Program-made: the position numbers and the translations under genes
The notes under the pieces: model-generated
What the model was told of the DNA's origin: nothing
Seen by the model: the letters and a program-made list of their open reading frames with translations, nothing else
Database searches by the model: none
DNA from: Notolepis coatsorum
Lineage: Eukaryota > Chordata > Actinopteri > Aulopiformes > Paralepididae
Assembly: GCA_963971535.1 (NCBI GenBank)
Contig: OZ020598.1
Coordinates: 100,733,169-100,797,168, forward strand
DNA: 64,000 nucleotides
Reading direction: 5' to 3'
In this document: piece after piece, positions 43,361-55,356 of the stretch
Numbering within the stretch: position 1 is the first letter of the stretch
Layout: each line of letters opens with the position of its first letter

Positions 43361-45050
43361 ATGGCGCGGCTCAGGTTAGTCGCCATTGGTTTTGCTCCGC
43401 AACGATTGTGCTTACTTTTAGTCATTATGTTTATCTGTACTACTTTTTTTATGGAAACAACACTGGCGGGGACGTCATACGCCCGCCAATCACTTATTGG
43501 CCTAAACTCCGGACTTAAAGAGGAGTTTAGAGACACTTTATGCCAAGATTGGCCATCGGAGATCAGGCAGGCCAGAGACAAAGAGAAATGCGACGGCAAG
43601 AAGAAGCATAGAGGCAGGATAAGCGGAATCAGATTAAGGTTAAAAAGATCTGCTTACCGTCCGGCGATCCCATCCATCTTTCTGGCGAATGTACGCTTGC
43701 TAGAGGGTAAGATGGACGATTTACGGGCGCAGGTCCGATTCCAGCGAGAGGTGAGGGACTGTACCATCATGTGCTTCACAGAGACATGGTTGAAACCAGC
43801 GACTCCAGACCACAGCATCTCTCCCTCGGATTCCTTCACGTCTTCCGAGCGGACCGCACAGAAGCCTACGGGAAGAGCATCGGCGGGGGTGTCTATCTTC
43901 TGACCAACAACGGCTGGGTTAGCCCCAAGGAGATTAAGATACTCTCCCGTTCATGCTCGCCGGACCTGGAGAATCTGGCCATTCAATGTCGCCCATTCCA
44001 CCTTCCCGAGAGTTTACTGCGATTATCATGACTGCGGTGTACATCCCTCCCCAAGCGAACACCGCCAGGGCTCTGGCGGAGCTACAGTTGCATCTCAACA
44101 TCCACCAGATAAAACACCCGGACGCAGCCATGGTCATTGCCGGCGATTTCAACCAGGCAAATCTGAAGAAAGTGATGCCATCCTTTTTTCAGCACATCAC
44201 CTGCTCCACCAGAGGGGGAAACACGCTCGACCACTGCTACACCCCGTTCAGAGCCGGCTACAAGGCTGTACCGGCTCCACCATTAGCGGGAGCTACAAGC
44301 ACATCTGATCATGACTCCATTTTCCTCTATCCTGCTTACAGGCAGAGATCATGTGACGCCGTCGTGTCACGTGAGGTAAAGAGATGGTCCGACCAATCAG
44401 AGGCCACGCTTCAGGACGCCCTCGAAGACGTCGATTGGGATATGTTCGAGGGAAGCGCCAGTGACATCAGCGAGTTCGCAGACACTGTTGTTAGCTTCAT
44501 AGCAACCTTAGCTGATAGTATCATCCCCACAAAGAAGGCGAGGGTGTTCCCAAACCAGAAACCGTGTGTGGACAGTACTATCAGAGCAGCTCTGAAAACT
44601 CGCACCACTGCCTACAACCTGGGCAGAGAGACAGGAAACATGGAAGAGTACAAGACAACAGTCTACACTCTGCGCAAGGCTGTTAAACTTGCGAAAAGGA
44701 CATATGCTGACAAAATGGAGGCACAAATGGCACAGAATGACACAAGAGGCTTATGGCAGGGACTGAGGACGATAACTGACTACAAAGTCAGCGCCCCCTC
44801 AATGGGGAGCGACGACGCCTCTCTCGCGGACCAGCTCGATTCCTTTTATGCGCGATTTGGAGCAAACAGTGGCGCCGCTAGCTCAACGGCTAGTCACGTC
44901 ACTGGCGCGCCAGCTGTTGTGGAGGGGGGGGCATCCGCGGGGGGGCGGGGACGCTCTCTCATTGACGGTACACAGTGTGAGAAGAGCATTTATGCAGGTG
45001 AACACCAGAAAGGCTGCTGGCCCAGATGGAATAACAGGACGCATACTTAA
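43361..45050 (+). pseudogene. LINE endonuclease region (frameshifted)
   Basis: 43361-43903 opens with an N-terminal extension of about 105 residues (a hydrophobic LCLLLVIMFICTTFF stretch, then a Lys/Arg-rich segment) before the endonuclease start (ANVRLLEGKMDDL, IMCFTETWL). The frame shifts near 43790 to YLLTNNGWVSPKEI and back near 43990 to MTAVYIPPQANTARAL, VIAGDFNQANLKKV and the STSDHDSIFL catalytic box. A linker to RT follows, ending at SLADQLDSFYARFG. All APE-type catalytic motifs are readable, but in different frames. Confidence 0.85.
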
Positions 45051-45990
45051 GTCCTGTGCTAACCAGCTAGCCCCTGTGTTCACCACCATATTTAATCTAT
45101 CCCTGGCGGAGTCAGTGGTCCCTGCCTGCTTCAAGATTATCCCGGTACCAAAGAAATCCTCCCCAACAGGTCTCAATGACTACAGACCGGTGGCACTCAC
45201 CTCTGTGGCCATGAAATGTTTTGAGAGGCTGGTCAAGGATCACATTTGTGCCTCCCTCCCCAGTGATATGGACCCTATGCAATTTGCATACAGGCCAAAC
45301 AGGTCCACTGATGATGCGGTCTCCCAAGTACTGCACAGCACCCTCTCTCACCTAGACCGTCAGAAGGGGGGCTATGTGAGACTGTTGTTCATTGACTACA
45401 GCTCAGCGTTCAACACCATAGTCCCCACCAGACTGGTGGACAAGCTGATCGAGCTGGGTCTGAGCTCCGCTCTGAGCGCCTGGATACTGGACTTTCTGAG
45501 TGAAAGGCCTCAGGCAGTCAGGGTGGGGGGTCAGACCTCCAACACCATCACCCTGAGCATCGGGTCCCCCCAGGGCTGTGTTCTGAGCCCCCTGTTGTAT
45601 TCACTATACACACAAGTTCAGCTCCAACTCCATAGTGAAGTTTGCGGACAACACAGTGGTGGTGGGGCTGATCTCAACAACAACAAGAAGGCCTACCGGG
45701 AGAAGGTTGAGGTACTGGAACGCTGGTGCCAGGACAACAGCCTGCTCCTGAACATTGGTAAAACCAAGGAGACAGCAGGAGACACACACACCACTGAGGA
45801 TAAACGGGGCTACCGTGGACAGGGTGAGCAGCTTCAAGTACCTGGGGGTCCACAACTCAGAGGATCTGACATGGACAACACACATAGACTCAGTCGTAAA
45901 AAAAATGAAGCAGCGCCTCTACCACCTGAGACAGTTAAGGAAGTTCAGAGTATCTGGGAAGATACTCCACTCCTTCTACTCAACTTCACT
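44940..45990 (+). pseudogene. LINE reverse transcriptase (active site altered)
   Basis: Frame entered near 44930 after a G run. It reads VNTRKAAGPDGITGRILKSC, NDYRPVALTSVAMKCFERLV, MQFAYRPNRSTDDAVSQVLH, LLFIDYSSAFNTIVPTRLVD and SPQGCVLSPLLYSLYT. A shift near 45610 then leads to VKFADNTVVVGLIS, where the catalytic FADD is FADN, and to WCQDNSLLLNIGKTKE. The next stretch, SFKYLGVHNSEDLTW, is in yet another frame. It cannot make active RT. Confidence 0.88.
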
Positions 45991-46305
45991 TCAACTTATT
46001 TTCCTTTCGGAACTTCATTTGTGCAGTGGTTGAAAGACAAACATACAGTCACAATAGACACTCACCACTATATATAAAAAAAATAGTTAAAACTACAATA
46101 AAAATACCACTATATAAAAAAACACCAACTACATTAAAACGACAGTACTTAAAACATGATATATTAAAAACCATGTGGAGCAGTTCTGTATGTATATAAA
46201 TAATAAATAATAGTAGTACAGGTACATAGTATGTGTCCATCAGGTGGAAGGGGGAGTCTATTTTAAGTAGTCCAAAGTCCTTGGGGGTACTCCGGAGCTG
46301 TAGAG

Positions 46306-46632
46306 AGCATCTTGACTGGAAACATCACTGCCTGGTATGGAAACAGCACAGCACAGGACAAGAAGGCCCTACAGAGAGTGGTGCGCTCAGCCGAGCGTAC
46401 CACGGGTATTGCACTACCACCACTGCAGGTCTTATACAACAAGAGGTGCAAATCCAAAGCCTGCAGAATAATGAAAGACCCTCACCACCCCAACAACAGC
46501 CTGGTCATGCTGCTGCGGTCAGGCAAACACCTGCGAACACCAGCAACTAGGACAGAAAGACTTCGGCTCAGCTTCTTCCCCCAGGCCATCAGAGCCTTGA
46601 ACACTGAACTCTCCACACACAAGCACACATGA
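46306..46632 (+). pseudogene. LINE C-terminal region
   Basis: Reads ILTGNITAWYGNSTAQDKKA, RVVRSAERTTGIALPPLQ, PHHPNNSLVMLLRSGKHLRT and FFPQAIRALNTELS, the conserved C-terminal module of these fish LINEs. It ends at TGA near 46630. The 3' UTR runs on to the CTTGA tail. Confidence 0.85.
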
Positions 46633-47090
46633 GCACACACACAACACACACACTGTACACGTTCACACACTAGCAGCCACTTTAACATGAGCACACACAC
46701 ACTCATGCTGCACATGCTCACACTTATGGTCACTTTACAAAAGGAAAGGTCACTTTAAGAATAGCATAGTATAACTTGAGATTGTATAATATAGCATTGT
46801 ATAACAGTGTACATAAAGACCCAGTGCCTCATCCGTAGCTAACAGTTTATTGCACTACCACAGGACCTAGCATGTCCTGCCATGCTCTGTAAATAACTCA
46901 TGTACATATACCGATATGCCCTACTTTGTTTACTTGTTTTATTGCACAATGTCGTTCTATTGGATTCGTATTATATATTACTATTGTATTACGCACATCG
47001 TTGCGGGCAAGACCCCCCCGCATTTCATTGTATACTTGTATGCCGTGACAAATAAAACTCTTGACTTGACTTGACTTGACTTGACTACTC

Positions 47091-47840
47091 TGTATAGCTG
47101 CCTTCATTTAAGACCGATCGCCCCGCTTTTTGTTTGACTCCACTATGCCATCTGGAGGGATTCGATCGTCCTTGCAATTCCAATGTAGGCAGCTGTACCA
47201 GGGAGACACAGGCAGCTGCAAGCGAGTGTTTAGAACGGGGATCAAAGGAAAAATATCAAAGGATCCAAACACGAGTATACTAGTTTTTGGCACCCAATGA
47301 GTTAATGTTGCGTTTCTTTTTCAAATGTAGCCAAGAGACCCTAACCCTGTCAAAACAGTAGTCAAAGTGTATATTTTCAGCACTACGTTTGTTTACCAAT
47401 GATTTTAAGTGTTATTAGCTAAATATGAGTTTATAAAAATCTCGCCGCATTGCATCGGAAACCGGATGATTTAGACGCGAAGAAATTACGTAGGGCTTAA
47501 GAGTTTGTTAAACATTTTACAGAAATGTGATTACAAAAAGTAGAATAAATGGCTCGATTTATGATAAAGAAAAGCAGGGTCCCCTATAGGGGGACCTTAA
47601 GGCTTAACAGGTTAAGTTTATATTGTGTACCAACTCTAGTGGCAAAGTAAAAGTAGTGGAAGTAAGATGATTGCTATCAGCTCTATCTTTAATCTTTCAA
47701 AATGTTCAGTTGCTATCGCTATTAGCTCTTATCTTTAATTTTTCAAAATGTACAGTTGCTATTGCATGCACTCATCTGTGTTCCACTACACACATGAGTG
47801 CATGCTTACCAACTGTCCGTCTGCAACACTACTATCACCA
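47091..47840. other. old interspersed repeat, related to 62700-63240
   Basis: 47320-47390 matches 62762-62830 inverted (GTAGTCAAAGTGTATATTTT and TAGCCAAGAG). 47548-47605 matches 63183-63235 in direct orientation (GATTTATGATAAAGAAAAG, CCCTATAGGGGGACCTT). Ends such as TTAACCTCTTAAC and CTTAACAGGTTAA could be TTAA-target (piggyBac-like) termini, but no complete element can be bounded. Confidence 0.35.
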
Positions 47841-48165
47841 ACATCTAAGAAGGGAGATCCCCCCTTGAATGGCCCTTCTAAGGTTTCTCTCCTCCACACT
47901 GCCTGTCGAGCTTTTTTCCCTATTGTTAGGTTTTAGTGAGTTTTTCCTTACCTTCGCGTGGGGTATGTCTGGGAGTGCTTGCATTCTTTCATTTATTTGC
48001 ATCCATCTAAAAATGTTTGCACCTTATGGTGTTCTTGTTCTGTTCTTGACTTATTGTTATGTTTTCTTCTTGACTTGTTTAAAGAAGATCTGTACGGCCC
48101 ATGGGGACATTAACGTGTGTTGTCGGGCCCTATAAATAAATTTGATTTGATTTTGATTTATGATT
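47841..48165 (+). mobile_element. fish LINE/SINE-type repeat with TTTGATTTGAT tail
   Basis: AAGGTTTCTCTCCTCCACAC, then GTGAGTTTTTCCTTACCTTC, ending GGGCCCTATAAATAAATTTG and a (TTTGA)n tail. This order is a well-known fish repeat 3' end. The 88-codon frame inside is not a gene. Confidence 0.6.
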
Positions 48166-49490
48166 ACATTACTGACTTGGAATAATAAAAAAAGAATAAA
48201 GAAAATCTAATATATTAGTAATAGGCTCATAATCAGTAATAAGTGGGTTGTACTTTGAAAACATTTTAATCTTAACCTAACCCAGTCCTATTGAGGTGTT
48301 CTTCTTATTTATCATCAAAGCATTGTGAACCCTTTTCATCTTATTCTCATTTCTCATACAGCCTTTACGATTCTAAATCTTTTCATCATTGAAACATCTG
48401 TCACTGGATCTTCTGTGTGTAATCTCTCCCAACCTCATTACAAAGCATTATGTCTGAAAACTTTTCAGCACGTTTGTTCATTATTCCAAAGCACCAGTGG
48501 AAAAAAGGGACATTTCCCCTATTTTGTGTTTCTTGTACTTTGATGCACTGATTGATTGTACAATACAATTAATTGTTACTTCTTTTTACTCATTGTGTCT
48601 GTCCACTATGTCTGGGAACCTACTAACCTGTTATTTTACGTCAATGTCGATATAGGTCGATCTGTGACCTATGTACAGTGTATTTAATTGTTTAGTTGTT
48701 GTACTTTATCTGAATACTTTCTGTCTTTCTGTTTCATCTGATTGTGGTACTGGTTGAATTTCTGAAGCACTGTACAGACCAGGGGGGGTAGAGGCATATT
48801 TCTCTTGAAATACGACTCTGGGCGCTTCGTTTAAAACGTGTGTTGTCATCTACTGTAGCCTATACAGTACTGCACACTGTGAGCCAGAGGAGGAGAGAGA
48901 GACTCAACAGCTTAGCTTGTTAGTTTAGCAGAATAACCATATTCATCCCAACAATTAAGAACATTTAGCACCATGTTCTGATTATGAACTTTACAAACAA
49001 ATAAAGAAGGTACCTTTACCTGGAGTTCTGCCTGTTGCACCTCCACCAGTGCCCTAAAGCTGCACCTACCAACACTCAGGATATTATGCAAATAATCCTA
49101 TGGTAGATTTACACAATGAAATATATCTTTCCACATATCCCTCTTAGATACAAATTCCCCTACACATACTGCATGTGTTTCATCAGAGAGGTCATTGCGC
49201 AAAGTCGCCAGCATTACAAGCCACTGGAGCAGTTCAGTGCCTTTGCACTTTGGCAGACATGGTCGACATAGATGTAAAACCAGCCTTGCGTCCATTTTGC
49301 TGCTCAAAATACACACTCCTGTCAGGGTCGGAGATCAAGGTCGCTCTCTCTCTACCTGCAGGCCATTTCCACATCATATAGTTTCATCGTATTGTCTTTA
49401 TCTACCCGTAGGTAGATACCCTGTAGATTCACTGAGGACGGAGGCTGTTTCTTAGCAACACCCTGCTCATACTCACACAGTTCCACACAT
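48166..49490. other. non-coding; paralogue of the 36-kb repeat
   Basis: 48540-48870 is the second copy of the unit at 36185-36480. The remainder shows nothing coding. Confidence 0.4.
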
Positions 49491-49494
49491 TCAC

Positions 49495-50406
49495 ACCTGG
49501 GAGCTGCCCGGTACAACCACAGTCTGACACTGTTGACCACTAGGAGCTGCCCGGTACAACCACAGTCTGACACTGTTGACCACTAGGCGCTGCCCGGTAC
49601 AACCACAGTCTGACACTGTTGACCACTAGGAGCTGCCCAGTACAACTACAGTCTGACACTGTTGACCACTAGGAGCTGCCCAGTAAGACCACAGTCTGAC
49701 ACTGTTGACCACTAGGAGCTGCCCAGTACAACCAGGTTGACACTGTTGACCACTAGGAGCTGCCCAGTACAGCCACAGTCTGACACTGTTGACCACTAGG
49801 AGCTGCCCAGTACAACCACAGTCTGACACTGTGTTGACCACTAGGAGCTGCCCAGTACAACCGCAGTCTGACACTGTTGACCACTAGGAGCTGCCCAGTA
49901 CAACCACAGTGTGACACTGTTGACCACTAGGAGCTGCCCAGTAAGACCACAGTCTGACACTGTTGACCACTAGGAGCTGCCCAGTACAGCCACAGTCTGA
50001 CACTGTTTACCACTAGGAGCTTCCCGGTACAACCACAGTCTGACACTGTTGACCACTAGGAGCTGCCCAGTACAACCACAGTCTGACACTGTTGACCACT
50101 AGGAGCTGCCCAGTAAGACCACAGTCTGACACTGTTGACCACTAGGAGCTGCCCAGTACGACCACAGTGTGACACTGTTGACCACTAGGAGCTGCCCAGT
50201 ACAACCACAGTCTGACACTGTTGACCACTAGGAGCTGCCCAGTACAACCACAGTCTGACACTGTTGACCACTAGGAGCTGCCCAGTACAACCACAGTCTG
50301 ACCCTGTTGACGACTAGGAGATGCCCAGTACAGCCACAGTCTGACACTGTTGACCACTAGGAGCTGCCTATTACAACCACAGTCTGACACTGTTGACCAC
50401 TAGGAC
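49495..50406. repeat. 43-bp minisatellite, about 21 copies
   Basis: Unit AGCTGCCCAGTACAACCACA plus GTCTGACACTGTTGACCACT and AGG. Copies are 90-100 percent alike, with recurring variants (CCGGTAC, AGTAAGACC). There are no spacers, so this is a plain tandem array. Confidence 0.96.
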
Positions 50407-50480
50407 CACCACTCCTTAGTTAGGGGTTAAGTGCCTTGCTCAAGGGCACTTCAGCAGTTGGTATTGAGTAGTGGGGAGAG
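50407..50480 (-). mobile_element. SINE-like fragment
   Basis: The minus strand reads AGTGCCCTTGAGCAAGGCAC then TTAACCCCTAACT. This matches the conserved centre of the SINE at 63440-63470. Confidence 0.45.
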
Positions 50481-50548
50481 TACTTCCCAGCCCAGACTCT
50501 TGCTGCCGGTCTAAGCGATCTATCAGACGTCCTTCCAGTCACAAGCCC

Positions 50549-50720
50549 ACTTGTAGGTGTCAAACTCATGGCCCGCGGGCCAAATGCGGCCCGCAACGTC
50601 ATTTGATGTGGCCCCCCAAGAGCTCGGGTAAAAAAAAAAAAAAAAAAAAATTTTTTTTTTACATTAATCTTGGGTTAAAAAATAGCTGCGTTAAAATAAT
50701 TGTGGGTTAATGCGTTAATA
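50549..50720 (+). mobile_element. hAT (Charlie-like) terminus with A/T homopolymer
   Basis: TAGGTGTCAAACTCATGGCC and CGCGGGCCAAATGCGGCCCG is the classic left end of a hAT-Charlie family. It is followed by A20/T10 and then AT-rich DNA. No right terminus was identified. Confidence 0.5.
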
Positions 50721-51610
50721 AAGCTTTGACAGCCTTAGTTATTACACATTCTTACACATACATGTGTGTTGAACATCTGAGGTATTGATGAAGTAACAAA
50801 GGAAAAAAGCCAAAAGCACTTACTCCTCAGACATTCTTTGACAATTTTACAGCCCAAAATACAAAAAAGATCCAGGCGGAATAGGTAACAAAGGGTTGAA
50901 GAAATATTGTCTGAACTGTCAGATGCGAGCTGGCTGTGTGACATAACCGAGCATCTCGCTCAATTGAATAAGAAGCTGTAGGGACGCAAACAAGTCCCAC
51001 CCAAAACTTGACCAATATAGTTGTGAACTGAGACAACCCTTATTTTGTTATTTTTGAGTACAGTTACAGTTGTGTGTTCATGCAGACACATAATAGCAAT
51101 TTCATTACGAATTGAAAATGGGGGACCCTGATGTAAACAAGTCGAAAGTCTTTCTCTGGTCTGCATCCGATTAACAATTGTGTGTATTGAGCTGTACTGT
51201 ACTAGAGAGGCACGCTGAGGAGGCCGTGCAAACTGCAATGGAATATGGGGCATCTCTCTATCTTTACCTAATATTTTGATTCTATCCTGACATTTTCAGT
51301 TGGAAGGGCAGTCAATATGCAAAAAAATTATAAAAAAAAATTACTTTTTTTAATTTTATTTTTAATGGCACTTTTTTATGATGCTCAAAAAGACAGGTGC
51401 TCAAGCACCCCTTGGGCTCTATGTGTGCACGTGCCTGGTCACGGTTGCTCAGGGGTTCAATTCCCGAGAGGGAATTAAGTCTATTATAAGTGAAACCTTT
51501 TTCATCTCTCAGAGTCACCGTCGACATACTGTACCTGTTCAGATCCTAATGTTGTAATTTGATTTGTGTCACACCAGAGCATTAGTAGATGGTCTTAGGG
51601 AATTTTATTG
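50721..51610. other. non-coding; third copy of the GGGGGACCC LINE tail
   Basis: 51103-51205 (GAATTGAAAATGGGGGACCC, TTTCTCTGGTCTGCATCC, TGTGTATTGAGCTGTACTG) is the same tail as 15151-15295. The rest is unremarkable. Confidence 0.45.
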
Positions 51611-51622
51611 TATTCTAAATTA

Positions 51623-52024
<402 letters not shown>

Positions 52025-52194
52025 ATTTTTCCTTTCATTCCCTTTTCAGTCTCTTTTGCTTTCAAATGTTTCTCTCTCCTATCTTATCTCTCTTTCTCTC
52101 AAGTGTTCTCTATTTTCCTCTCTCTTTCTGGCTTTCTTCCTCGTTAGGGGAGAAGATGGGGAAAAACAGCCCAGTGCACAGTTGTTAAGTTTCT

Positions 52195-52336
52195 CTGTCT
52201 ACTTCCACCTAGTGTCGCATAGTCCCCATGAGATTTTCAACCCTAGTTCCACCTAGTTTTATATAGTCCCCCCTGAGACATATTCAACCCTACTTCCACC
52301 TAGTGTTGCATAGTCCCCCATGAGACGTATTCAACC
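52195..52336 (+). repeat. three copies of a unit of about 57 bp
   Basis: CTTCCACCTAGTGTCGCATA, GTCCCC.TGAGA, TATTCAACCCTA repeats three times. A fourth partial copy, CACCTAGTGTCGCATAG, resumes at 52666, after the LINE fragment that landed in it. Confidence 0.8.
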
Positions 52337-52667
52337 CTACTTCCACCTTACTTATGGAACTCTAAAACTGGAGTCCAATGTCAACATCTTCAACAGAGGA
52401 CTAAAAGTATGGCTGAAATCAAAGCAGCAGTGCTCACAGTAGACGTGGACTGGTTTTGTTGTTTTGATCATGGACTCTTGTTCTGGTAACTATTTGTTCT
52501 GATTTTAATTCTGTATTATAGGCCTACTGTTCATTTTATTCAATCTTATAAAAGCCTCAATGGACTAGTGTTGAAAACTAGCACGTGTGCTATAAACAAC
52601 ACACTGTGACTGGTCCAATGTAGCTGTGGTGTCCGCATTTTAAATAAAAGTTTTCATTCATTCATTC
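52337..52667 (+). mobile_element. 5'-truncated LINE 3' end with (ATTC)n tail
   Basis: Reads YGTLKLESNVNIFNRGLKVW and LKSKQQCSQ to a stop near 52440, a typical LINE C-terminus. The 3' UTR ends AAATAAAAGTTTTCATTCAT. It interrupts the 57-bp array. Confidence 0.7.
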
Positions 52668-53066
52668 ACCTAGTGTCGCATAGAGAAAGTTTTCATGTGA
52701 AACAACAACACTTGTGTCATCATAAAATAAAATAGGCAACACATATTTGCAGACCCTAGGTAGGTCATTTATATAAATAAAAAACAACAGAGGTCCAACA
52801 ATTTAATTATGCCTATTAATAATTGTGCAGTATGTTGCTCTCATCCATATGTATTTATAGTCTTGGATATACTAGTTTATCAAGGACTTTAGAAATACAG
52901 GGTGGACTTCCGGTTTAGCTGCAATATGTAGCGCACGCAATTGGTTACAGCTCCGCTCCCGTTATCGTTAATTTCGTTTAAAAACCTTATTTGGACAGTA
53001 CCAAAAGAGATTAGACCACATCGTATGTATTGATAAGACCTTCTACTAACTATATCAAAAGACAAC

Positions 53067-54197
53067 ATGGTTAGGGATAAGGAAAGGACGGGAAAGAAAC
53101 AAGAAACGGCAAATCTAACGGCGCAGATTGAAACTCGGTCAAAGACAATGACAGGCGACGCTGTGGCAGATCCGTTGGTGAGCCCCGGCGCGGGGAATAT
53201 AGAGGAGAATACACAGGGACCAAAGACAACTGTCCCCGAGAGGAAGACAACAGATGACAACATAACAGGAACATCAGAAAAAAATACCGTGAAGGAAAAA
53301 GCAGGCGATTTTGAGAAGATAATAGCAAAATCATCCATCGGATCCCTCACTGCTCCAACAACATCAACTGACACAAGCAGTTCAATTACACAACCCGACT
53401 TCAACTCTCTGACTATCCTGATAAAAGAACAGATGGTCGCTTTCAAAGCACACGTTGAACACATCGATACTAAATTCGAAGAGGTTATGAGAGCGGTCGC
53501 TTTACAGTCCATGCGAATCACGACAGTGGAGAATACGGTGACAGAAATCACAAAAGCAGTCAAGGCGAACGAAGGTGGCATGACAGAGATGGGACAAGAG
53601 ATGGAAAGAGTGAAAGAAGAATATCGGAGGGAAATACAAGGGCTTAAAAACGAAGCGGCGGAGAGGCTACTAGAAACCCAACGCTACCACAGGCGGAATA
53701 ACATCCGCATTGTAGGGCTTGAAGAAGCAGTAAACTGCGAAGATTCCAACTTTCCAACAGTGTTATCAACGATTTTGAATAACATCGATCCAAACAAAGT
53801 GCCAGAAGTGGATCAAGTTTACAGAATCGGTTCTCGGGGGCAAAGAATCAACGGGCCAAGAGTCATCATTGTCACCCTGCGGAAGACTACAACAAGGGAT
53901 GACATCATCAAATATGCTCGCAACCAACGTGGGAATCTGAATTATGATGGTAAACCAATATTTATCTACGAAGATTTGAGCAAAGATGCCATCAACCGAC
54001 GTCTACCATACAAAGATGTGATGCAAAAGCTGTTCAAAGCCGGTTACAAGCCAAGGCTATCATACCCAGCGCTGTTATCATTCTTGGGCAGTGACGGTCG
54101 CAGGTCAGATATACACACACCTATGGAAGCTGAGGATTTTCTGAATCGAATTGGAGCAAATAACCCAAGGCAGGGCGAAAATGTCGGAAACATATAA
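53067..54197 (+). CDS. L1/Tx1 ORF1 protein (RNA-binding)
   Basis: 376 residues, intact. Residues 1-110 are basic, Thr/Lys-rich and disordered. 112-205 form a heptad-rich coiled coil, the trimerisation region in L1 ORF1p. From 209 (RRNNIRIVGLEE) to about 300 lies an RRM-like fold, including GPRVIIVTLRKTTTRDDII. 300-370 is the basic C-terminal domain (KDAINRRLPYKDVMQKLFKA, DIHTPMEAEDFLNR). By analogy it coats the LINE RNA and acts as a nucleic-acid chaperone. The ATG is in good context (ACAACATGG), the first after the 5' UTR. Confidence 0.9.
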   Translation: MVRDKERTGKKQETANLTAQIETRSKTMTGDAVADPLVSPGAGNIEENTQGPKTTVPERKTTDDNITGTSEKNTVKEKAGDFEKIIAKSSIGSLTAPTTSTDTSSSITQPDFNSLTILIKEQMVAFKAHVEHIDTKFEEVMRAVALQSMRITTVENTVTEITKAVKANEGGMTEMGQEMERVKEEYRREIQGLKNEAAERLLETQRYHRRNNIRIVGLEEAVNCEDSNFPTVLSTILNNIDPNKVPEVDQVYRIGSRGQRINGPRVIIVTLRKTTTRDDIIKYARNQRGNLNYDGKPIFIYEDLSKDAINRRLPYKDVMQKLFKAGYKPRLSYPALLSFLGSDGRRSDIHTPMEAEDFLNRIGANNPRQGENVGNI

Positions 54198-55356
54198 GCC
54201 TCTTTCTCATTGTATACCAGTGTTAGAATGACTTTATTGTGTTCATCAAGGTAGCAGACGATATGCAAGCCGTCTATAACAATGTGTATTGTGTATAATA
54301 CGATTCATAATACATTATAATTTCAGACTCTGGTCTCTGAGGAGACAAATACATATCATTGCAAAAAGATCTATCTGGAATATTCTGGGTTTATCGCTCA
54401 AATGCCCTGAGTCTCTTAGATCATTCTGGAACATAAAATAGTCTAGGCAATAGTATACTCTACAACCTTCTAGAATATAAGGCACCATGACAACGAAGCC
54501 TACAACTCTAACAATAAACATCCGGTGTGTATACACATAGCAGATAATAAATTAAATGAAGTTCTATCAATCTTTAATAATAGTTTAAAAATTAACCACA
54601 CTTAAACGTATGAACACTACAAGGTTATTCTAACAATTTAAGTAATCACTCCATTGAGGGCACATTGAAGCTCTAAAAGGCGCTGCTTTTCTATCATATC
54701 TAATCTGTTAATTCGAGACTAGTGGCATCTCCACGTTGATAATTATTCTTTCTCTCATTCCTTATCTATATCTTTCCATTGATTTTTATTTTATTTAATT
54801 TTTTCTTCTCATTACTCTATATTTTTTAAAATATATTTTAACTTACATTGTTCTTTTCCAATGTTCTTCACATTAAGGTGTCAATATTGCTCTACAATCT
54901 TTTCCTTTTTTCCTTTTTTCCACACGTTAGTAGAGGGTTCAAATGAATATGTCGATAAAAGTTTATTCTCTTTTTTTTATTGTTTATTTTATTTTTTCTG
55001 TCATTTATCACAACACTTCATTACAGTAAGGGAAGGGGCAAGACCAAAAGCGACATTCTATTGCAATAGAATGGAAATGTTAGATCCTATGGCAATTAGC
55101 ATAGGTAGATTAAGATTACAATGCTCAGTTTGGGCAATCCGGTGGACTAGGGGAGAAAGTCAATCGTGGAGGATGTGTTCTTGGAACACAGGCCTGTACG
55201 ACTTTCTGGGTGAGGGGAAATTAGGGGATTTTTATTTGTATATATATATGTTTTTAAGCTCAGCTCTCAACGGGACCTCATTAATTGGATGTACATCTAT
55301 TGTAGCTTCACACTCCAGAAACATTACCAAAAACTACACAAAAACATGCATAGATT
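54198..55356 (+). other. inter-ORF region of the Tx1-type LINE
   Basis: 1.16 kb of AT-rich DNA with no conserved frame. A 167-codon frame (54861-55364) is phenylalanine-rich and looks accidental. It is unusually long for the L1 class. An internal insertion is possible but I could not bound one. Confidence 0.5.

Larger units (their letters stand above)
43340..47090 (+). mobile_element. Rex/L2-like LINE, nearly full length but decayed
   Basis: Plus-strand non-LTR element of about 3.7 kb: endonuclease, RT, C-terminal region, 3' UTR, and a tail of CTTGA repeats at 47056-47085 preceded by GTGACAAATAAAACTCTTGA. Coding is spread over at least four frames. Between about 46000 and 46295 an unrelated AT-rich insert interrupts the C-terminus. 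The tail of microsatellite type rather than poly(A) fits Jockey-superfamily LINEs. Confidence 0.9.

Noticed and set aside
49495..50406. Regular 43-bp repeats considered as a CRISPR array
   Set aside because: There are no unique spacers: units are directly contiguous, and the context is a vertebrate genome.
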